From SVKR01 sp963649145 (GTDB lineage Bacteria; Bacillota; Clostridia; Oscillospirales; Oscillospiraceae), in NCBI GenBank assembly GCA_963649145.1, contig CAVJGI010000004.1, forward strand, positions 1-47,809: a stretch of 47,809 nt of DNA, given 5' to 3'. Below the pieces are notes generated by a model. It did not search any database. It saw only the letters and a list, made by a program, of their open reading frames with translations, and was not told the origin of the DNA. The translations under genes were made by a program, and so were the position numbers. The first letter of the stretch is position 1; every line of letters starts with the position of its first letter. Shown here piece after piece: positions 41,705 through 47,809 of the stretch.

Positions 41705-42026
41705 CAGTAAACCGTTGAGGGTGAGTGAGTAAGCACCGAGTTTTTTCCTCAAAGAGAGCCGCGGAGGGTGAGATCGCGGCAGGAAATGCGGCGCCGAATG
41801 GACATCCGAGGGCGAGCGGAAAGGATGCTTTGCGAAAAGCCTCCGAGTATGTGAGACGGAGAAGGCGCTCCGTGAGCAAACGCCGGCATATCGATGAGTA
41901 TGCGCAAAGTGGGCGCGCGGGAAACGCGCCAAGCCGGGTGGCACCGCAGGATGATTTGTTTTACCAAGATCCTGTCCCAGCGAAAAGACGAGCATCTTTT
42001 CGCTGCGGACGGGATCTTTTGTTTTT
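41705..42026 (+). promoter_or_regulatory. Tryptophan-specific T-box riboswitch
   Basis: A ~320-nt leader with T-box hallmarks in order. The distal stem I has AGAGAG and GGTGAGA within a GC hairpin near 41755-41778. The specifier region is GAA-TGG-ACATCCGAG, with codon UGG at 41799-41801. The antiterminator box is AAGCCGGGTGGCACCGCAGG at 41931-41950. The terminator has a stem from AAGATCC (41966) to GGATCTT (42012-42018) and a T-rich tail. UGG pairs with the Trp tRNA anticodon, so uncharged tRNA-Trp would stabilise the antiterminator and turn on the operon when tryptophan is short. The transporter type downstream agrees with this reading. Confidence 0.9.
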
Positions 42027-42045
42027 CCCCGAAAGAAAGGACATA

Positions 42046-42138
42046 ATGGCTATGAAGCTTTACACCAGACGATGGCGGCGATGGCGTCCCTATTCCAACC
42101 GTCACACACCAAATTCAAACAACAACTCAATGACATAA
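42046..42138 (+). CDS. Trp-codon-containing leader peptide between T-box and trpX
   Basis: A 30-codon frame starting M-A-M-K-L-Y-T-R-R-W-R-R-W-R-P and ending at TAA 22 bp before trpX. It has an AAAGGA site 6 nt before its ATG. Trp codons are at positions 10 and 13, each flanked by Arg codons that include the infrequent AGA and CGA. Tryptophan is the rarest residue, so two in 30 codons in a tryptophan-regulated leader is suggestive. A ribosome stalled there could alter exposure of the trpX start. No further terminator lies between it and trpX, so the effect would be translational. Confidence 0.55.
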   Translation: MAMKLYTRRWRRWRPYSNRHTPNSNNNSMT

Positions 42139-42159
42139 AAAGAAAGGAAATTTGTCACC

Positions 42160-43221
42160 ATGAAAAAGTCTCTGAAAAAGCTCTTCGCCGGCGCGCTTGC
42201 CGCCGTTTCCCTCCTCGCCCTCGCCGCCTGCGGCGGCGCCTCCGCCCCCAAGACGAGCGACACGCCGAAGGCCGACGACACCAAGACCTACAAGATCGGG
42301 CTCTGCAACTATGTTGACGACGCCTCGCTCAACCAGATCGTGGACAACATCCGCACCCGCCTCGGCGAGATCGGCGAGGACAAGGGCGTCAGCTTCGAGA
42401 TCCTCTACGACAACTGCAACGCGGATGCAAACGTTCTGAGCCAGATCGTCGCGAACTTTCAGGCGGACGACGTTGACCTGATGATCGGCGTCGCGACCCC
42501 GGTCGCCATCGCGATGCAGACCGCGACCGAGGGCACGGAGACCCCCGTCGTGTTCTCCGCCGTCTCCGATCCTCTCTCCGCCGGGCTCGTCGAGAGCCTC
42601 GAAGCTCCCGGCGCGAACATCACCGGCACCTCCGACTATCTGGACACCGCGAGCGTCATGAACCTCATCTTCGCGCAGGACCCGGACGCCGATATGATCG
42701 GTCTGCTCTATAACGTCGGTCAGGACTCCTCCACCACCCCGATCGCGGCGGCGAAGGCGTATCTGGACGACAAGGGCGTCGCCTACAAGGAATACACCGG
42801 CACGACCGTGGACGAGATCATCCTCGCGGCGCAGGCTGCCGCCGCCGACGGCGTGGACGCCGTTTTCACCCCGACGGACAACACCGTCATGACCGCGGAG
42901 CTCTCCATCTATGAGCTGCTCGCCGAGGCGGGCGTTCCGCACTACACCGGCGCAGACTCCTTTGCGCTCAACGGCGCGTTCCTCGGCTACGGCGTCGATT
43001 ACGCGAACCTCGGCGCCCAGACCGCAGACATGGTCGCCGAGATCCTGCTCGACGGCAAAGCCCCCGCTTCCCTCGCCGTCAAGACCTTCGATAACGGCAC
43101 CGCCACCGTCAACACTGAGACCTGCGCCGCCCTCGGTCTCGACTACGACACGGTTGCAAAAACCTTCGCCCCGTTCTGCACCAAGGTGCAGCCGATCCAG
43201 ACGGCAGAGAGCTTCGAGTAA
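42160..43221 (+). CDS. trpX: Tryptophan ABC transporter, substrate-binding lipoprotein
   Basis: A 353-residue lipoprotein with a signal peptide and lipobox L-A-A-C (Cys24). The mature part is the ABC_sub_bind fold of the TrpX/YtmI-like group: K-I-G-L-C-N-Y-V-D-D-A-S-L-N-Q-I-V near its start, V-V-F-S-A-V-S-D-P-L and A-V-F-T-P-T-D-N-T-V later. It would capture the ligand outside the membrane and deliver it to the permease. Tryptophan as ligand is inferred from the UGG T-box, not from the protein. Confidence 0.88.
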   Translation: MKKSLKKLFAGALAAVSLLALAACGGASAPKTSDTPKADDTKTYKIGLCNYVDDASLNQIVDNIRTRLGEIGEDKGVSFEILYDNCNADANVLSQIVANFQADDVDLMIGVATPVAIAMQTATEGTETPVVFSAVSDPLSAGLVESLEAPGANITGTSDYLDTASVMNLIFAQDPDADMIGLLYNVGQDSSTTPIAAAKAYLDDKGVAYKEYTGTTVDEIILAAQAAAADGVDAVFTPTDNTVMTAELSIYELLAEAGVPHYTGADSFALNGAFLGYGVDYANLGAQTADMVAEILLDGKAPASLAVKTFDNGTATVNTETCAALGLDYDTVAKTFAPFCTKVQPIQTAESFE

Positions 43222-43268
43222 TTCGACCGCGCGATACTTATTATACTTAAGACAGGAGGACATCCCCT

Positions 43269-44210
43269 ATGTCCGCTTCCGCGATACTCGGCCTTGTTCA
43301 GACGGCGCTGGAGCTGGGGCTCATCAGTGCGCTGACGGTGCTGGCGCTTTATCTCAGCTATTCCATGCTCAACGTCTGCGACCTCTCCACGGACGGCTGC
43401 TTTACGCTCGGCGCGGCGGTCGGCGCGGTGGTGGCGATCTCCGGCCACCCTTACCTCGCCATCCTCGCCGCGATGGGCGCGGGCATCGTCTCCGGCTTCG
43501 TCGTCTCGTTCTTGCAGACGCGCATGGGCATCAACAGCCTGCTCGCCGGCATCATCGTCAACACCGGGCTTTACTCCATCAATATCGCCGTCATGGGCGG
43601 CTCCTCCCTGCTCAACATGAATAAGACCGAGACCGTGTTCACCAAGGTGCAGGCGCTGCTCAAGGGCAGCGCCCTCGCCGGGCAGTATAAGCTGCTCGTC
43701 GCGCTCGCGGCGGTGGTGCTCGTCGTGCTGTTTCTCTCGTTTTTCCTGCGGACGCGGCTCGGCCTCGCCATCCGCGCCACGGGCAACAACCCGGACATGG
43801 TGCGCTCGTCGTCCATCAACCCCGTGTTCACGACGACGGTCGGGCTCTGCATCGCGAACGCATTCACGGCGCTCTCCGGCTGCCTGCTCGCCCAGAGCCA
43901 GAAATCCGTCAACATCGACATCGGCACCGGCATGGTCACGATCGCGCTCGCCTCGCTGCTCATCGGCGCGATCTTCCCCGGCAAGCGCAGCGTAACGCTG
44001 CGCGCCGTCGGCGCGGTGCTCGGCGCGATCATCTTCCGCTTGGTCTACACCGTGGCGCTGCGCTTCGATATGCCCGCGAGCATGCTGAAGCTCGTGAGCT
44101 CCGTCATCGTCATCATCGCGATCTCCGGACCCTATCTGAAGGGACAGCTCCCGCTGCTGCGCCGCCGGATGGAAGCCCGGAACGGAAAGGAGGGCGGAGA
44201 GAATGCTTGA
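43269..44210 (+). CDS. trpY: Tryptophan ABC transporter, permease
   Basis: A 313-residue integral membrane protein with about eight to nine hydrophobic helices and the branched-chain/TrpY-type permease motif S-L-L-A-G-I-I-V-N-T-G-L-Y. Another typical stretch is L-G-L-A-I-R-A-T-G-N-N-P-D-M-V, the loop that contacts the ATPase. AGGAGG precedes the ATG. It overlaps the ATPase gene by 8 nt. Confidence 0.9.
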   Translation: MSASAILGLVQTALELGLISALTVLALYLSYSMLNVCDLSTDGCFTLGAAVGAVVAISGHPYLAILAAMGAGIVSGFVVSFLQTRMGINSLLAGIIVNTGLYSINIAVMGGSSLLNMNKTETVFTKVQALLKGSALAGQYKLLVALAAVVLVVLFLSFFLRTRLGLAIRATGNNPDMVRSSSINPVFTTTVGLCIANAFTALSGCLLAQSQKSVNIDIGTGMVTIALASLLIGAIFPGKRSVTLRAVGAVLGAIIFRLVYTVALRFDMPASMLKLVSSVIVIIAISGPYLKGQLPLLRRRMEARNGKEGGENA

Positions 44211-44988
44211 GCTGCGGCATATTTCCAAGACCTTTTACTCCGGCACCGGCGACGCCAAGCGTGCGCTGAATGATCTGACCCTCTCCGTCCCGGACGGCGA
44301 CTTCATCGCCATCATCGGCGCAAACGGCGCGGGCAAGAGCACGCTTTTCAACGCCATCTGCGGTGACTTTCTGACCGATTCCGGCACGATCGAGCTGGAC
44401 GGGCAGGACATCACGCTCCTCCCCTCCCACCGCCGCGCCAAGATGATCGGGCGGCTTTTTCAGGACCCGATGCGCGGCAGCGCGCCGGGGATGAGCATCG
44501 AGGAAAACCTCGCCCTCGCCGCGGGGCACGGCGGCTGGCTCAGCCGCGTCTCCGCCGCGGACCGCGCCGCCTTCCGCGACCGGCTCGCGCTGCTCGATAT
44601 GGGTCTGGAGGACCGGATGAAGCAGCCTGTCGGCCTGCTCTCCGGCGGCCAGCGTCAGGCGCTGACGCTGATGATGGCGACCTTCCGCCCGCCGAAGCTG
44701 CTGCTGCTCGACGAGCACACCGCGGCGCTGGACCCCGGCACGGCGGAAAAGGTGCTCTCGCTCACAAAGCAGATCGTCGCGGAAAACCGCCTCACCTGCC
44801 TGATGATCACACACAACATGCAGTCGGCGCTGGAGCTCGGCACCCGCACCATCATGATGGACGCCGGCACGATCATCTTCGACGCAGCCGGAGAAAAGCG
44901 CCGCGGCCTCACCGTCGCCGACCTCCTCGCCCAGTTCAAAAAGAACTCCGGCAAGAATCTCGACAACGACCGCATGCTGCTGACTTGA
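44203..44988 (+). CDS. trpP: Tryptophan ABC transporter, ATP-binding protein
   Basis: A 261-residue ABC ATPase with Walker A G-A-N-G-A-G-K-S-T, signature L-S-G-G-Q-R-Q, Walker B L-L-L-L-D-E-H and switch His in M-I-T-H-N. It energises uptake through the adjacent permease. Last gene of the operon, followed by a terminator 11 nt past the stop. Confidence 0.93.
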   Translation: MLELRHISKTFYSGTGDAKRALNDLTLSVPDGDFIAIIGANGAGKSTLFNAICGDFLTDSGTIELDGQDITLLPSHRRAKMIGRLFQDPMRGSAPGMSIEENLALAAGHGGWLSRVSAADRAAFRDRLALLDMGLEDRMKQPVGLLSGGQRQALTLMMATFRPPKLLLLDEHTAALDPGTAEKVLSLTKQIVAENRLTCLMITHNMQSALELGTRTIMMDAGTIIFDAAGEKRRGLTVADLLAQFKKNSGKNLDNDRMLLT

Positions 44989-44999
44989 AAAAGATTAGA

Positions 45000-45037
45000 A
45001 ACCGGGCAGAGCCAAAAGGCTCTGCCCGGTTCCTTTT
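45000..45037. terminator. Terminator of the trp transporter operon
   Basis: A perfect 14-bp stem (45000-45013 with 45018-45031) with an AAAA loop is followed by TCCTTTTT on the plus strand. The minus strand has a looser T-rich tail and may use it to end the oxidoreductase operon. Confidence 0.92.
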
Positions 45038-45085
45038 TGGGGGGATTCCGCGTTGAAGAGAGGGGAGAAAAAATGAGAAAATCGT

Positions 45086-45424
45086 TTATTTCCCGGCGTA
45101 AAGGATGGCGCGGGGCATCGTTTCCATCTCCTTGACGAGCTCGCCGAGCTCGCCGAAGCGGATGCAGTTCGTCATGCAGTGGTGAACGCAGCTCGGCACG
45201 GTGTCCTCGCCGGAGGCGATGCGCCCGGCGCAGAGGGTGCAGAGATCGGTGGGATAGGGTGCGAACTCGACCATCACCTTGCCGTTCGGCTCGGTGTAGA
45301 TCATCTCGTTCACCTTAATGCCCCACGTGTCCGCGTCGAAATGGTTCTCCTGCTTGCACGCGACGGTGCAGGCGAAGCAGCCCACGCAGTACTGGGCGTC
45401 AAAAAGCAGTCCGTATTTGCTCAT
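45086..45424 (-). CDS. Ferredoxin-like 4Fe-4S electron-transfer subunit
   Basis: A 112-residue iron-sulfur protein, shorter than DmsB-type subunits. Nine cysteines are arranged as C13-x2-C16-x2-C19-x3-C23 and C62-x2-C65...C79-x3-C83-x3-C87, enough for two [4Fe-4S] clusters. Its ATG shares one base with the stop codon of the catalytic subunit (TAATG), so the two are coupled. It should pass electrons to or from the molybdenum subunit. No membrane anchor or quinol-binding subunit is encoded nearby. Confidence 0.9.
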   Translation of the reverse strand: MSKYGLLFDAQYCVGCFACTVACKQENHFDADTWGIKVNEMIYTEPNGKVMVEFAPYPTDLCTLCAGRIASGEDTVPSCVHHCMTNCIRFGELGELVKEMETMPRAILYAGK

Positions 45425-47745
45425 TATTTATAGCCCTCCTGAAAATCGGCGTTGTCCGCGTAGGCAGGCGGCGTCATCGGTCCCTCGCCGGGCTCGATCT
45501 TGCGCAGACGGCAGAGCGTGGTCTTATATGCGCCGCCGCCGTAGCCGCTGGATGCCTGCGTGTCGTTCGGGATGATGAGGTTGATCTGGTTTTCCCAAGC
45601 CTTGAAGTAGCTCGGTCCCTTGCCCTCCGCCTCCGGGATCCACCAGCCGTGGGGCGCGCTGACCGTCTTGGGGTGCATGGAGGGGTTGGACTTGACCTTG
45701 CGGCGGATGCGGCCGCGGTCGTTTTCCACCCAGATCCACTCGCCGTCGTCAATGCCGAGCTTTTTCAGCACGGAGGGATGGACCTCCACGACGGGGAACG
45801 GGTCGCAGGCGCGCAGCCACGGGATGTTGCGGTGCTCGGAGTGGAAATACACCGGGCTGCGCCGTCCGGAGACGAGCACGAGCGGGTATTTCTGACCCAG
45901 CTCCGGCGTGCGGACCTCGCTTTCGGGCGGCTCGACGTAAAACGGCAGCGGGTCGAGCCCGAATTTTTCGTGCTGGGTCGCATAGAGCTCCACCTTGCCG
46001 GTCGGGGTGCGGAAGCCGGGCTTGCCGTCCGGACGCAGCACGCCGCGCTCATAGCGGCGGTAAGGCACGGAGCAGTCGGACATATCCTCCGGGTCCGGAT
46101 AGACCCAGCCGCCATGCTCCTTCGAGAGCTTTTCGTATGTCATGCCGCAGGGCTTCATGCGCTCGTTGGCGTAGGCTTGGAAGTTCGGATACTTCTTCGC
46201 GAGCTCCGGGTTGAAGCGCCCGGCGAGCTCCAGATTGATCTCCCAGTCGGAGCGGCACTCGCCGATGCGGACGGCGGGCTGGATGATCTGGAGCGGCACA
46301 TACCATGCGCGCCAGCTCTCCTTCTCCGCGAAGGTGGCGACGGGCAGGATGATGTCCGCGACCGCCATCGTCGTCGGGTTCGGCAGGGAGTCGACGACAA
46401 CGTTGAACTCCATGTTCATCAGCGCCTTGTAGTGCTTGTTCATGTTCGCGCTCTGACCGCCGATGAGGTTCGCGGTCTGGATCCACGCCGCCTTGATGGG
46501 ATAGGGCTCGCCGGAGATCATCTGCTCCACGGCGACGTCCGGCTGCGCCCAGCCGCGGAAGTTCGCGAGGTAGGGGTAGCGGTCCGCGCCGCAGCGCTTT
46601 TTGTTGATCATTTCCATGATCCCCTCGCCGTACATGTCCTTCATCTGGTGCGTGTCGTAAGGATACTGCGTCAGACCGAAGGCGGGGCGGGCGATGACGT
46701 TGCCGCCGGAGACGTCGAGGTTGCCGGTGATGCACCAGAGGTCGGCGATCGCCTGCGCGACCGTGGTGCCCTCCGGGCACATGTCGATGGGCACTCCCCA
46801 CTGGATGGCGGAGGGGCTGTTCGTGGCGTAAGCCTTCGTTGCCTCGTAGATGACGTTCTCCGGGATCCACGTGATCTTACTCACCTTATCGAGCGGATAC
46901 TCCTTCGCGCGCTCGGCGAGCTTGTCGAAGCCGTAGCACCACTTTTCCACGAACTCGTGGTCATACCAGTCGTTTTCGATGATAAGGTTGATCATGCCGA
47001 GCGCCAGCGCCGCGTCCGTACCGGGGCGGATCTGGAGAAAATGCTCGGCGTGGGAGGCGAAGTAGGTCCAGCGCGGGTCGATGCAGATGATCTTGCTGCC
47101 GCGCTTCATGCAGTCAACGACCCATGTACCCATAAAACCGTCCGGGCAGCCGACGCCGGGGTTCTGGCCCCAGATGACGATATACTTCGGCACCTCCCAG
47201 CGCGGATCGTCGTAGCGCTTTTCAAAAAACTGGGAACAGTCGGCGACGCAGGGGTCGCCATGGACCATGCTCATAGCTCCGAGGCGCGGTGTATAGCAGG
47301 ACTGACCCGCGAGACCGAGCTGGCACCAGTTCGGGCTGCCGTAAGCATAGCAGAGGTAAGAGATCGGGCCGCCGATATCGCGCCCGGTGCCCTGCACGAA
47401 GATGACGGACTCCGGTCCGAAATCGCGCTTGAGCTGCTTGAACTTCTTCTCGATGATGTCGAACGCCTCGTCCCATGTGATGTGCTCGAACTCGCCGCTG
47501 CCGCGCTCGCCGACGCGCTTCATCGGGTAAAGGAAGCGGTCCTTGTGGTAAAGATACTGCGTCATGGCGAGCAGACGCGAGCAGCTGCGCCCCTGGTTCC
47601 ACGGATGGCAGGTGTCGCCCTCCACCTTGACGACCTTGCCGTCCTTGACGTAGATCTTTGCGCCGCAGCCGCCGTGACAGCCGGGGCCGGGTGACCAGAC
47701 CGTGGTATTTACGATCTCATCGTATTTTTCATTCAGATCAGACAT
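45424..47745 (-). CDS. Molybdopterin oxidoreductase catalytic subunit, acetylene hydratase / dehydroxylase-like lineage
   Basis: A 773-residue bis-MGD enzyme of the DMSO reductase superfamily. The N-terminal [4Fe-4S] site shows C-x3-C, a third Cys in G-D-T-C-H-P and a fourth in R-S-C-S-R. The likely metal ligand is the Cys in G-Q-S-C-Y-T-P-R-L-G-A. The stretch E-K-W-C-Y-G-F-D-K-L-A-E-R closely resembles acetylene hydratase and transhydroxylase, a branch that also contains gut catechol dehydroxylases. There is no Tat signal in the first 30 residues, so the enzyme is probably cytoplasmic. Substrate unknown. The start at 47745 (M-S-D-L-N-E-K-Y) follows GGAGG; the partner iron-sulfur subunit follows directly. 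Confidence 0.92.
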   Translation of the reverse strand: MSDLNEKYDEIVNTTVWSPGPGCHGGCGAKIYVKDGKVVKVEGDTCHPWNQGRSCSRLLAMTQYLYHKDRFLYPMKRVGERGSGEFEHITWDEAFDIIEKKFKQLKRDFGPESVIFVQGTGRDIGGPISYLCYAYGSPNWCQLGLAGQSCYTPRLGAMSMVHGDPCVADCSQFFEKRYDDPRWEVPKYIVIWGQNPGVGCPDGFMGTWVVDCMKRGSKIICIDPRWTYFASHAEHFLQIRPGTDAALALGMINLIIENDWYDHEFVEKWCYGFDKLAERAKEYPLDKVSKITWIPENVIYEATKAYATNSPSAIQWGVPIDMCPEGTTVAQAIADLWCITGNLDVSGGNVIARPAFGLTQYPYDTHQMKDMYGEGIMEMINKKRCGADRYPYLANFRGWAQPDVAVEQMISGEPYPIKAAWIQTANLIGGQSANMNKHYKALMNMEFNVVVDSLPNPTTMAVADIILPVATFAEKESWRAWYVPLQIIQPAVRIGECRSDWEINLELAGRFNPELAKKYPNFQAYANERMKPCGMTYEKLSKEHGGWVYPDPEDMSDCSVPYRRYERGVLRPDGKPGFRTPTGKVELYATQHEKFGLDPLPFYVEPPESEVRTPELGQKYPLVLVSGRRSPVYFHSEHRNIPWLRACDPFPVVEVHPSVLKKLGIDDGEWIWVENDRGRIRRKVKSNPSMHPKTVSAPHGWWIPEAEGKGPSYFKAWENQINLIIPNDTQASSGYGGGAYKTTLCRLRKIEPGEGPMTPPAYADNADFQEGYK

Positions 47746-47809
47746 TGCTTTTCCTCCTTGTATAATACCCAACGAAGGAAAGGTTGGATAAAAGATGTAT
47801 AATGAGTGA
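47746..47809 (-). promoter_or_regulatory. Upstream region of the molybdenum enzyme operon
   Basis: On the minus strand CAAGGAGGAAAAGC precedes the start codon. CCAAC and GTTGG flank CTTTCCTTC as a short inverted repeat, just upstream of a possible -10 (TATTAT). No convincing -35 is seen. The window ends here, so an upstream gene or operator may be cut off. Confidence 0.35.

Noticed and set aside
43143..44228. A 361-codon minus-strand frame opposite the trp permease
   Set aside because: It is an antisense shadow rich in R, D, H and G. The plus strand encodes a clear membrane permease.

Overview
The window looks like the chromosome of a GC-rich Gram-positive anaerobe of the class Clostridia, probably an Oscillospirales-type gut bacterium. 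The signs are S-layer-homology (SLH) exoproteins, a type III glutamine synthetase, an ANTAR antiterminator beside glnA, MurT/GatD, a T-box leader and a molybdenum oxidoreductase. No rRNA, tRNA or phage genes were seen. The first ~2.4 kb is visibly less GC-rich and looks mobile: the start of a ParB-like gene at the left edge, a lone TnpB with its own promoter, and a structured, repeat-bearing tail closed by a strong terminator.

Layout. 1-2460: mobile segment. 2495-17402: two exported SLH proteins on the minus strand, a subtilisin-like protease and a giant 4128-residue protein, separated by a 159-bp palindromic repeat element. 17684-19988: a three-gene SOS-mutagenesis operon (LexA/UmuD-like self-cleaving repressor, Y-family polymerase, YolD-like protein). 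20017-21028: an XRE regulator with a DUF3169-type membrane protein. 21242-21790: a GNAT acetyltransferase. 21840-23333: hicA-hicB followed closely by a nucleotidyltransferase-GNAT fusion. 23442-35712: a long minus-strand array glnN, amt-PII, asnB, purA, glmS, purB, guaA, a 2H phosphoesterase and a 28-codon ORF. 35947-41673, divergent: a short type I glutamine synthetase, the ANTAR regulator, pyrG, murT and gatD. 41675-44988: Trp T-box, Trp-containing leader peptide and a trpXYP-type ABC transporter. 45086-47745: a ferredoxin-like subunit and a molybdopterin oxidoreductase.

How they work together. The centre of the window is a glutamine hub. Two glutamine synthetases and an ammonium transporter fused to its own PII sensor make glutamine. 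Five glutamine amidotransferases (AsnB, GlmS, GuaA, PyrG, GatD) spend it on asparagine, amino-sugars, GMP, CTP and cell-wall amidation. The ANTAR regulator in the middle has a plausible RNA target in the leader of glnN-amt and in that of pyrG-murT-gatD: a 5-bp hairpin with a hexaloop of the form A-A-N-G-G-C, drawn so that it excludes an intrinsic terminator. This is my main candidate for a coherent system.

The second is the tryptophan uptake operon. It has a T-box whose specifier reads UGG, then a 30-codon ORF with two Trp codons before the transporter. The nearest precedent I know is the Bacillus subtilis anti-TRAP operon.

All functions are read from sequence motifs and context. No database search was possible.
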